Assembly (NCBI GenBank): GCA_918807975.1
Contig: OU964918.1
Coordinates: 28,938,477 to 29,002,476 of the forward strand
Length of the DNA stretch: 64,000 nt
Direction of reading: 5' to 3'
From: Aplidium turbinatum
Taxonomy: Eukaryota > Chordata > Ascidiacea > Aplousobranchia > Polyclinidae
Under the pieces are notes generated by a model. That model was not told the origin of the DNA, searched no databases, and saw only the letters and a program-made list of their open reading frames with translations. Positions 1 to 12,100 of the stretch are shown in pieces. Position 1 is the first letter of the stretch. Each line of letters begins with the position of its first letter. The position numbers and the translations under genes are program-made.

Positions 1-163
1 TAATTACATATAAAAATATCTTATATTTAATTAGTATTAAAACTGCTTGGCTTCTAAGCTCCAGAGCTTTTTAGCCAAATACGTGAACAGTATACACATG
101 TGAAGTGGAGCGATGTAAACAACCTTCAACGGGGAACTTTAAAGTCGAGTCCTTTCCTCTCAC

Positions 164-3100
164 CTGATGGTTTCATCTTTATCTAAATATACAATTGAAG
201 GAATCTCACAATTCAGAGGATTGTAATTTCTTTGGAGAGCATAATCACGCTGAGATATATATGACGTCCAATTGCTTTTCAAGTGCAAATTATTCACGGA
301 AAGATATTCCAAATATTCTTCAAGATCGTCGTTTTCAAAGTACCACGATGTTCCTTTCATTTCCGCGTGGTTTAACCACCAGAGCGAGTTACCAATTTTC
401 TGCAAAGAACACGAGCTCGTTGTTGTGACTTGATCTTAGACATTGGCGATAACAACCCAAGCAGAAAAACCTGTCATTTTCACAGGGATTCAACGTCTCC
501 AGACGTTGAAACAATGTAAAAATGACGAATTTTGCTGTCTGGAAATACCAATTTATTTGTTATTGTCATTGTTAAAATGAAAAAATTGTTTTGTTTCGTG
601 ACTGTCGATTTATGTTAAAAGATTTTTTTAAATATATCTGCGATGTAGTCAAGTCTAACTCATTATCACTGCTCGATGTAAAAAGAAACCCACACGCTGC
701 CGTGGTTATATTTTTAGTATGATCCAGGCTAGTATCGAACCGAGGTCAACCACTGGCAGTGACGTGAGCACCATCCAGTCTATACTTGAGCTGGTGATGA
801 CGTTGTTTCTCTCACGGGACTGTTGAGTTGTTGAATGGTCAAGTAGAGCAACGAACACGTGATGTAGTTGAACTAACAAAGTACCCGGATGTAGAAGTGA
901 AGTTTGTATGAAATATTTCTTCAAGTTCAAAGCAAAGACATGAGATAACTCGCACTTTCCGTGGTTGGTTTAGGCTGACACATGATGTATGTGTGATTTT
1001 GTGCACTTCCGTATAAGTTTTACAACACTCATTTATGGTATGCTAACCTGAATTGTGTCTATATCAAGATGCAAGTTAAAACAGTCATTAGATGAGCTTC
1101 TACGCAACGAATCAATGAAAATTATAAAAAATAGCTCAGGCTACAGTTAAAAGCAGAAAAAATCTGAAAATTTTTTATTATTACTCACTTCAACAAGTGG
1201 GACAAAATCATAGCAGAAAAAGTGGACATAAGCAAAAATGAAATGTTACCACTGTAATAGAGAACAAATGCTTCAAAAAATGAGTGCTTGTACTTCAGGG
1301 TTACCTCATTGATAAACACCATGCAAGCCGCTGATCTGTAAGTGACCATTTGCTCTTCGTCGTATGTTGGAATGGACAGGTAGTCAAAATGGGTGAAGTT
1401 GCGGTAATCGCGGATAGTCCCATTAAGGAACCTGTTATTGCCTGGCCAAATTCTAGGAGGTTTGAACACATATATTCTCCTCGAAGCATATGCATATGCA
1501 CGTCCACACGTCACAGTCATCCATATGGCAGGGCGGTCTGGAACGATTAGGCATTAGTAGTAATGAAGATTATTTTATTGTTTCATTTTTTTCTGTTTTA
1601 ATAGTCCCGGATTCAATAGCAAAAGAGCAACAGACACTGACGCTCTACACCACTAGCTCTAAATCACTTTTTAGTTCAGAAAAACTGCACATAGTTTATC
1701 TCCTAGACCTAGAGTCTGAATATATTGCAATGATCACTGGGTCCATATTAATTTTTTCTTATGCCGCACCAACCTCTGCAATAAACAATGATAAAAATAT
1801 ACCAACACGAATGATATCTGTCAAATCACAAATTAAGAATTCTAATATGTTGTATTATTTTTTTATCACTTAGATTTGATATCGTCATTGTGTCCGGACT
1901 TTAAAAACATTCTGAAGTGAACATACAGAATGAAATCTTTTTCTTCTTTTTTAATTACACAATTTTAATATCGGACTATGCAAAAGTAAGCAAGTAACCG
2001 CCTTTAACAGCATGCGCTAAGTGCAAATGATCAAACTGTGTATTTTAAAACTTCACTCACCAGACTGCTTGAGATTAACATCAACCAAGAATCTGTTCAG
2101 CGATGCTCCCAAGATCGCCAAACCGTACAGAGACTTGTGTGAGTCGTAATATAACCCAAACACATTAGACAACGAGTTGCCGGTGACATTTTGAATGCTT
2201 CTGTTGTTTTTAACAATTCGAGTAATGTCAAAAGTGCTCTTGGATACACCATGCCATATATCTCCGTTCGACAAAAGAAGAGAAAACTCGTGCCTTCCTC
2301 TTTCGAAAGCAAACTGCTTAATCACGTGTCCATCGAATGTTATACTCGCGTTCGGAGGTCGCTGTGTGAGACAAGCGAACACAGTTGCGCTTCGCTTGTC
2401 AAAGGTCAACAACATATTTCCCCATATGTAGAGGTGACCATTAGAAATCTGCATTCCACTCATTCCCGATAGAATGATGGGAATGGGATTGGCTGAAAAA
2501 AAACACGAGCTCTACAAAATCGCAACAAAATCAACCTGCAATACAGCAGTAAGCATAAAATAAACATAGCAACCTATCCTGCTTCAAGACAAAATTCAAA
2601 CTATGAGATTCCCAAACCCGGTTGCATGATGCAAATATTTTCAATGATTTCTCAACAAAAAAGGATTAAAATTATTTACAAAAGACAAATGCTCACAAAC
2701 ATGACGGTGATGAAACAATTATATAACAATGCGCTATAAAAATTAATTGATAAGTTTACAGAAACTAATAATGCAAAGATTAGCAAAAACTTTCAACCTA
2801 TTAGTCATGGTCATGCTTCATGTAAATGCGCTACAATATCGTGGCTTATCGTTTTGAGCAGTCAAAACAAAATCTATCACCAAATCGATGAAAAATATAA
2901 CGTAGGCCTACTTGGATTTCCTCCGCCTTGTTCAATTAGTGCATAATTTTCGCCTATAATAAGGAAGGAGCCATTTGAAGTCCTTGTAGGAAACCTTGCT
3001 AACAAACTCCAGTTTCCAGCTGTTCGAAAATCTGAAAGCGCACAAACAAAACTTGAGGGAGTCAATGACAAAAAATATTGTGTATTTCACGAACTCTCAA

Positions 3101-6100
3101 CAATGCCTGGAGACGAGAGTTTCTTGTATAAAATATACATTCGCTCTCAATCTCTGCTCCTACTTCGAGTTCATTTGTGATTTCAAATGAACCGGGATCT
3201 CAGGAAGACTCTGGAATCAAGGGATTACCGTTTCGTCATGTTTCAGAATAGGTATTAACCAGAAACATTGATTGGCCAATGAAACGAAGCTGGCTTATGG
3301 TGTTGTAGCCCAAAGATACGCTGAGCTACTGCTTCGTTTGTTGGATAAAGGGTGGTCAGGTGATATGTGGTCCGAGGTCTATCAGTTGGCGCCACACTGA
3401 CATAATAAGTGAGTACTCGTCTAGGTGGGCACGTTTAACACCAGCTAAGAGATAAATAGCGCACCTACACTTCTATAATGTATGTTTACCATCTTGAGCA
3501 TTTAACCAGGCACAAAATCCTCAGCAAAGCCAATGCGTACCGCAACTAATACCCTAATCTATCAATGTTAAAGTAACACTTGCATAGGTAAATTCTACTG
3601 TGCAATGACCTGAATACTCCATGATGAAATATGTGAAGGAATTAAGATCTTCAACAATGGCATACACACTGCAGCACTGGCTTGCAAAAATATGGCACAC
3701 AACTCTACAATGATGAGGTGGAAGGGACAGGAACTGACACACTGTTATGTTTTGAAGATCCTGAAGGATGACCAACTCTAGTGAAGCATCGGAAGCTGAA
3801 GACAAAAACTGCTCAGCAAGTTGATTTCATTGCATGTAAAAAGTAACGTACGTTAAGAATAAAATTTTATACAAATACAACAATTTGCCATCAGAATGTG
3901 TTTCATTTAATCGTTTTTACGTAGGCTTTTTGCACGTTTTTTTTTGGATTCTAAAAATAATTTTTTCCTTTTACATGTACCAGCTGAAGATGCTTTTATT
4001 ATAGCGAAATCCATTCTTTAATAAATTTATTATGCGATAAGATTGTTGAGATTACGTGCAATCAATCAATCAATCAAATGCCAGCATTCAATAAATGCAA
4101 ATTAGCATGCAAAAACAAGTTTTAATGATAGAATTTTGATTAGAAAGACTAAGTTTACTACATGATCGTTAGGCAAACTTCAAATAAAATATAGCCTATG
4201 TCCTATATTCTATTGAATGCAAGCTGGTATGATACTTTCTAAAAAGGTATTCCATGAAAGTAATAAAAATATGTAATAAGCATAATAAATTCAAAGTAAA
4301 ACAGTTTGAAACTTTAAAATTACCGTACTTGTAAAACAGCACAACTTTGCCATAAATTTGTGGGATAAAGTCTGACCACAATAATTAAGGTCTTTGTCTT
4401 CATGCGTCATTGGATTTGTCTAATGGATAATAATATAATTCACAGTATTATCCAGTAGAGTTAGACAAATTCAGTAAAACTTGAAGACCATAATATTGTG
4501 GTAAGATTTTACCTCACAAATTTAAGGCAAAGTTGTCCACCCCGGCAAACTTGAGTTGTTTTACGGTGCTTTAAAATTATTTTCAAAGATTTCGTTCAAG
4601 GTTGTCCAAACTCTTTCCAAGAGGGCCAGATTTGATGATGCAAAAGTGCCAGAAAGCCAACTATCTGTCTATTTCTGATGATCTTATTTTTCATAAAAAA
4701 ATGCATATTATTGTTTATTTAACGTTGCTACTTTTATGCAACAAAACAATTAGTTCTTTTTTATGCTGATTCAAAAAGCAGCAATCTTTGAATTAGTGTG
4801 AAAAGCGAAAATCGATTATTAGTTGTTGCTGGTCCATGAAAAAAGTTTGGATAACATTTAATTTGTTCCTACAAGTCAAAAAATAAATTTATTATTGAAA
4901 AAATAAATTAGGTTTAACGAACCGGAATCAGGGATACGATCTTTCACCACGAACAGTTCCTTCTCGTCTGAGATCAAAACCACGGTACGATGCATGATGC
5001 GCAAGGAACTGACGTAAACAGGGCACAGGGAGGTTCCTTTGTGGGTGACTGTTCGTGAGATGACACCACCAGAACCGCTGGGAGATATTTCAAAAATTCC
5101 TTTCTGATAACAAAGATGAGTTGAAGTTGCTTTGCATTCATGTGCGTTCAGTACTGTTTGTGTGTTCGTACTATCTCAAGTAGATCATGTAAAATGAGAG
5201 AGAGAAAGCTTTCATTTCATCTGTTGCCAGAATAGCACAGTACAATAAACAATGCGAATAAAATAGCACTACAACAATCTAGATACCACAACAGACACGA
5301 AGCAGCGAAAGACTACATCAGTCATCGACTCAGCTGCTTCCCTGTTCTCATGTGACAAATGTCAAGCATCGGCAAATTACGTTTCAGTTATTTTCCTTAT
5401 TCTCAAATTAACCAAACAATAAAGAACTAGCATATAAACTCTTCTAAACGACACTACAAAAAATTTTCACTGGACCCTTATGAATAGACCTCTTGTTTCC
5501 AATCAGAATCTGTAACATTTGTTTTGTGGTTAATATGTGTGTAACATTTGTTTCACCCCTACATCCAAAAAAAGGAGTAGGCTGTGTAAAGCCATAACAA
5601 TTCAATATGCTGTTTACTCTAGTCCAGGGGTCACCAAACTTTTTTCTCTGAGGGCCGAATTGCTGCGAGACTAACAGCTACGGGCCGGATGCAAATTGCG
5701 AAAAGATATACAACTATTTAGAATCTCCACTGACTTGAGCACAATAAATAACAAAGTCAGCGGTGGAATAGCAAAGTTGTGATGAAAATCGAAAGGTTGC
5801 TGGAAAAGTTATCCCCTGCTGTGATGTCTAGTCTGGCTGGTATGATTTGCCTAAACAGAGATATCGCACTGATGAAACATTGGTGTTTTAAACAACAAAG
5901 TTTGTGATGTCAGAAGAAGAAACAATGTGGAAAAATCATTAGCAGGTTGCGTGTAGCTCAACAGCAACGTGAGTCCTTTACAAAAAGTTTGGTAACTTTT
6001 TTCCTTTACAGCTATACTAGTGCAGCTGTTATTTCCGCAGCACGTGGCGGGCCGGATGAAATCAGTTCGCGGGCCGGTTCCGGCCCGCGGGCCGTAGTTT

Positions 6101-9100
6101 GGTGACCCCTGCTCTAGTCTAAAGCACACAATGTCGCGAACTGTTTAATTTCCTAAGATTAAAGTAGCTTCAGATTAAAATTAGCAATTACTTTTGTGAC
6201 TTTACTCGATTGTACTTTTATAACGGTTGTATGTTACCGTACTGGATGATAGGCAGCACCTAGACTAGGAAACCACAAGGCTATTCGGTGCTGCCAGTCC
6301 TAAGAGTCCTTTTTTTAATATGCAGTATACGTGTTGTATTTGTGTGATTAACTAATTATGCAATTTTTTTTCGTACTGGAAAGACAAATAAAAAACATCT
6401 CTCTCTCTCTCTTATCACCTTACAAATCTTGTAATACTTCAGTTTAGTTTGCACCAGTACAACGTAAGTTCTTTAAAGAGATTAGTGTTGGTTGCCTTTT
6501 GTCAGACCTAAATATCAAATTTATAACTCTTATAGCAATTTGTAAATCCAGAAAGGACAAAGCTCCAGACTTGTTTACAGTCTTTAATTGAATTACCCCT
6601 GCAGCGCTTTTATCTATCTTGATGCATAATCTGTCTTCTGGCATTTCTTTCTCGATCAATAAAAATGAGTTGTTTTTTTCAAATCTATTCGTAATTGTGA
6701 TCTAATCTCTAACGATCAATGTAAGTCAATTTTTTATTAAGACATGACGAGGGCTAGTTGTATAACTGAAAACGTTCGCAATTTTTGTCTTCTTTAACAT
6801 AATGCAAAACGCCGCTTTGTTGCTTGGTTTTGTTTGCTTATGGTTTAAAAAAGCAACTTTTCTATCAAAATTGTATATTGAATTGTATATTGTATATAAT
6901 TGTAATAAAATTGTATATCAAAATACAAAATTGTATAGGCTTAGTAGCCTATAATATTAAAACATCGCACAAAGTATTCTGCAACACATTGAAGCAACTT
7001 ACAATAATAATAGCGACTAATACACAGCAGAGCATCAAGCGTTTGTTACCTACCTCGGTTAGCCTCAGAAGTTTGCCAGAGAGCTGAATGGCAGTTCGAA
7101 CAACTTGCGAACACGTTAGTGTGGACGTGACTGGTGGGAGCTGAAAAACAAATAAAGACCCAAACGTTTTGGATGTTTAAGTTGGTTTAACAAACCCTGA
7201 AAGTTGGAGTGTCACGTTTTCTTTGTGTTTCATCATCTAAGTGACTATGGACGATCGGCCGGTTTGCTATGCCACATTGAAGTGGAGCAAACTGTTGCTT
7301 TACAAAGTTTACAGACTTCGCAAGATATTTTTGACCTTAACTCTGATTTCGACAATAGACCTCCTGGCAGTGCAAATATAACAACCTGCTTTACAGCAGC
7401 ACTTTCAAACTCGTCATGGGAAAGAACGAGAAAATCTTTGATCAAAACAAGGTCGTCATCTGTGTGTAGAGATACAATGAAGGGATCTCCGACAGGGAAA
7501 AGAGTGAGCGTTCCATCGTTCAAGTAGGCCGATTCAACAACAAGGTACGCTTTTCTGCAAAAAGTGGACAAACGTTCAAAACTAAAATGACTTTTCACAA
7601 CATTGTTTTTTTTTAATGTGCAAGATATGTTGTTTAGGCTACCTTGTTTAACAGCTACTTTGTTTAAATTTGTTTGAATAAGTAGAATCTAATTTAAAAA
7701 CAGTAAATTTGTAACTTATCAAATAATCGATTTCGCTATAATTATAGTATCTTTAGCTCGCACAAGTAGAAACGGAAACATTTTTTAAAATCCAACATAA
7801 AGACTGAAAAATTCGTAAAATGAACAAATAAAGCAAATTCTGAAGGCAAATTGTTGTGCACGCATTATAATTTTTTCTCTACTTGCAGGACTTACTCTAA
7901 ATCAATTAACTTACAAAAGTACTACCAGTTACAGATAAAGTAAGCACATACTTTAAGAAAGCAACTGTTATACTTCCGGTGTTAATTTCATCCATTTCGA
8001 CATAAACTTTCTCAGAGACACTATTGATTGGAAATGGAAAGATCCATGATATGTCTGGAACTTCAATGCCTGACTGATTCGTATCTGAAGCATTCAATTA
8101 TTTAATACAACATCTGCACAGATGCAATATCCATACATTTAGTGATCCAGTCGTTAAAGATCATTGAAACTCAGTATTGAGGTTACAACTCCGCATAACA
8201 CATGAGGTCGAATAGACGTTTTCACGTAGTTGAAACCGTAGTTAAATACATACATAGGCATACAGAAAAATGTGCATGTTGTTGTAATTTAATTCATTGT
8301 CAAAGTGCGTAATCAAAATTGTAGTCGATTACATTCATGAAAACATGTGCAATGGACTCGTAATCGATTCGTGTCATTGCAATCGCCACGTGCTTTTTCT
8401 GTACTGTATATGACAAATGGGGCATAAAAATAACATAGTGAAATTCAGTGGCGACTCGTTTTAATAGGTTGCAGCCTACCCTCGTGAAGTTGGTGAATGT
8501 AAAACACTTTTTGCAGCCTATTGCAGGGTATCCATTAAAACAAGCTACGGGCCACCACTGGTGCAATTCCCTGTAGCCTAATTAGGGTCTACCCAGTAAT
8601 GCATACACTGGAAGATCGGACATAAATAAATAATTTTAAAGGAAAACAAAGCGAAAATTAATACATGAATCTGTGTGTACTAGTTTTCAAATCACATCAC
8701 ATTGAATAAAGTTGCTATGCATGGTACCTTTCCGCTTCACAGCTCCTTGTATGTCTAACAAAGTGCTTCCGCTGTCTATTAAATGCTGGTCCCCAGGGTA
8801 ATTCACGTGTAACAATGGATGGAAGCCACTAAGCAAAACGGACCTCATAACCGCGTTGGCAATCTAAAAATATTGTTGCTTCAAAATGTCATAGAAGCAA
8901 AAGGAAAATTCCGAGAGGAGTAGTTCAGTCTTGAAAAACTTCACCAAGTCTGAAAATAAGGTTATTGGGTTCTTCAATTGTACTACTTTTACAGACAATT
9001 ATTTTTTGTAAGAATAATCATCTTCATACGAGTCTTTGGGGCAGAGGGTATATATAAACTTTTATTATTTTGTATATTAAGATCTTTACCAGGACAAAAA

Positions 9101-12100
9101 CAACCAGTCTTTGGTCTGATCGCCAAAAACAAGCAGACCTTTGCGCTGTTTGGTGAACGGATGACAGTACAATCGTCGATAAACTAAATGTGGTCTGTAC
9201 GCCATTCTTGCAGGAACAAAGACGCCACTTCAGGTTGGTGCAGGGTTGAGCAGAAAAGTCCGACGACCGCATAAAAAAGGTTAAATGAAAGTGATAGATA
9301 ACATAAACTGTAAGAAGCGAGCTTCACCACTCCGTAACTTGAGATATGCCACCGCTAACTATTCATATACTTCACCACTAGAGGTGGGCACTGGCAGTAG
9401 CGTGCTACTTTTTTGGTAGTCGTAGCGCCGCTACACTGTTGTTGGAGTAGCGACTGCAGTAACGGTGCTACTGTTTTCAATGTAACAAAGAGACGCTACG
9501 TTTCTTTCAGTCGCACTCACTCTACTTTCCAATTTAGTGAAAAAAATGACTCGTTTTTGGAGATTTTTTGTGGAAACAATGCGTGAAAGAATTAAAGCAG
9601 AAATCATGGATCATTGCAGGCAACATCAAGCCACGTTGATACCATTACCGACAAGAGAGATTCATTTACCAGTCACTACTCTGAGGATGATTTTTTTGGT
9701 GTGCTGGTGACATCGCATAAAACGTTGGTACGAAAAGACAAGTTAATTGTGCAGACCTTTTTGTCAGACATAAGCAAGTCTTTGAGCTCTCCTAGTGGTA
9801 ATTTAAAAGGTTGCTTTATTAATTACAACACCTCCATTCCTTTCAGTGCTGCGGTGGAGAGATTTTTCTCCGTTGGAAAAGACGAGCTGAAGCCAAAGCG
9901 GGCAGGGCTCAACAACTCGCATGTTGAAATGTTCGTGCTATTGAAAGATGCGTACGTAACAATAAATTTCACCAAGAACGTGTTTTCTAAAACGAATTTG
10001 AAATGGCAGTGTTGACGAATAATATCATTCCTTTTCAAGGTCATTTTGACGTCACAAAGTGTTTCCTGTGTGTTTAAGTTAAGACAAAAGTAAATCTACA
10101 AGCTATTACCACCCTTCCTCGTATATTGGTGTGCTGGTTAGCAGAGGTGGCCACTCGCTACTTTTAAAGTAGCGCGCTACCCGCTACCGCTACTTGGGCC
10201 AAAATAGCGAGCGCTACCGCTACCCGCTACAAAGTTACAAAAGTAGCGCGCTACCCGCTACCGCTACTCGGACCAAAGTAGCGCGCGCTACCGCTACTTC
10301 TTCCGCTACTTTTGTCTAAAATGAATCTAGGAAACAGTCAAGTCCCTAGTGACGCAAAAATGACCTTGAAAACGAATGTTATCCTTCGTTTACACTGTCA
10401 TTTTAACGTCGTTATATAAAACACATTTTAAAGGAAATTTATTGTTACGTATCTTTCAAAAACACGAGCATTTCAAAATGAGAGTCACTAAGTCCTGCCG
10501 GCTTTCGCTTAAGCACATCTTTTCCAACAGAGAAAAGTCTCTCCACCGCAGCACTGGTAGGAATGGGGGTGTTGTATTTAATTAACAGATGTTTCAATTC
10601 GGTATTCGAAAAGCTTAAGGACTTGCTCCTGTCCGAAAAAAGCGTCCACAATTGCTGTTTCCTTCTGCACCTACGGTTCACGAGATGGCGCCAACACACC
10701 AAAAAATTCATCCTGGGAGTCGTGACTGATGGTGTTGATGTCACTCTTCTCAGTATCAACCTGGCTTGATGTTTCCCGCAACAGTCGAATTACGTCTGTC
10801 TTGACTTTTTCTCGCAGTGCGTCAGCATCATCAGTGGAAGCGTAGTGCAGAAATTGTAGCCACGACGTCTTGAAGGAGGGATGAAGACATGATGCAATAA
10901 CGCATTTCATGTCGTTGAAGCACTTGTTGAATCGTTTCTCCACCCTTCAAGGACTTTCACTCTCAACTCCTCACTGGTCACAAGATCACTGATCTCGGAC
11001 AACTTCTTCACACAAATTGTAATGGTTGGAAGCAAGATTCTGTAATACGCCTTGGACTCGCCCTGGAGAATGTCTAAAGCCTGGCAGATAGGCTTCATCA
11101 CAAGTTGACGTCAGCTAGAAAAGACCGAAACTTTGCAACCAAACCGATTATATAGCTGCTTGACCACGCCAGTCTTGCCGAAAAAACGAGTATTTTTTCA
11201 CTTTAAATTAAAAAGTAGCGGGTAGCGGGAGTGCGACTGAAAAAAGTAGCGCCTCTCCCGCTACTTTGGAAAAAAATAGCGCCGCTATTGCAGCCGCTAC
11301 TCCAACTAAAAAGTAGCGCGCTACTGCCCACCTCTGCTGGTTAGGATGCAATGTATTGCAGTTTACTTGGTCAGGAATTTCCGTTCTGGTATAATCAAGA
11401 CACATTAATAAGAAAAAAACATGAACATGCTTTATGCATCTAAACAAGAAGTCCAAACGTATGTGGACTTTATTAACAACTTCAGAAGTTTTCAATATGT
11501 ACACCGTATTAGGAAGTTAGTCTTTGTTAAGTTTCTCTTGCATATCGATACAGACATGCTGGAAATTTTTGTTTGCCATTTGTTTTAAAAAAACTTAAAC
11601 TTGTAATTTCGAAAGTATGAGTATTTTGTGACAATCTACAAAGTAGTCAAGAGAACCTGGTGTGAGCATAAATGTGCTCAGTAAAAATAAACTACAACAT
11701 ATTTTTATCCCACTGATAATAATTCAATCTCACCTGGCCATTTTCGTCAATAATTATTCCCTCAAATATATACAAACTCGCTTCATATTTCACACCGGCT
11801 TTAATTTTCTGAAAAATGACATATTGTTGTTATATAAGTTTTGAGGTAATAAATAATTGATCATGGAATTCTAGAAATTAATAGTTTACAAGTTCAGCTT
11901 TAACCGTAACCAACAAACTAAGGCTAAATCTGATCCATTTTATAAATATAATATATATATAGGCTATATATCTGGCATATTTTTTTACCAATATTTAAGT
12001 TTGAATGCCAATTAATGATTCATGCTACTTGCAATATTAGTCTACACAATTTTGTTGTGTAAATTTCCATAATTATATTTCAATGCAAATTTAACAAGTT

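Noticed and set aside
2191-2472. Plus-strand frames over the CATSPERG-like exons (also 1350-1873 and 7204-7527)
   Set aside because: Antisense shadows of exons with better coding and splice evidence on the minus strand.
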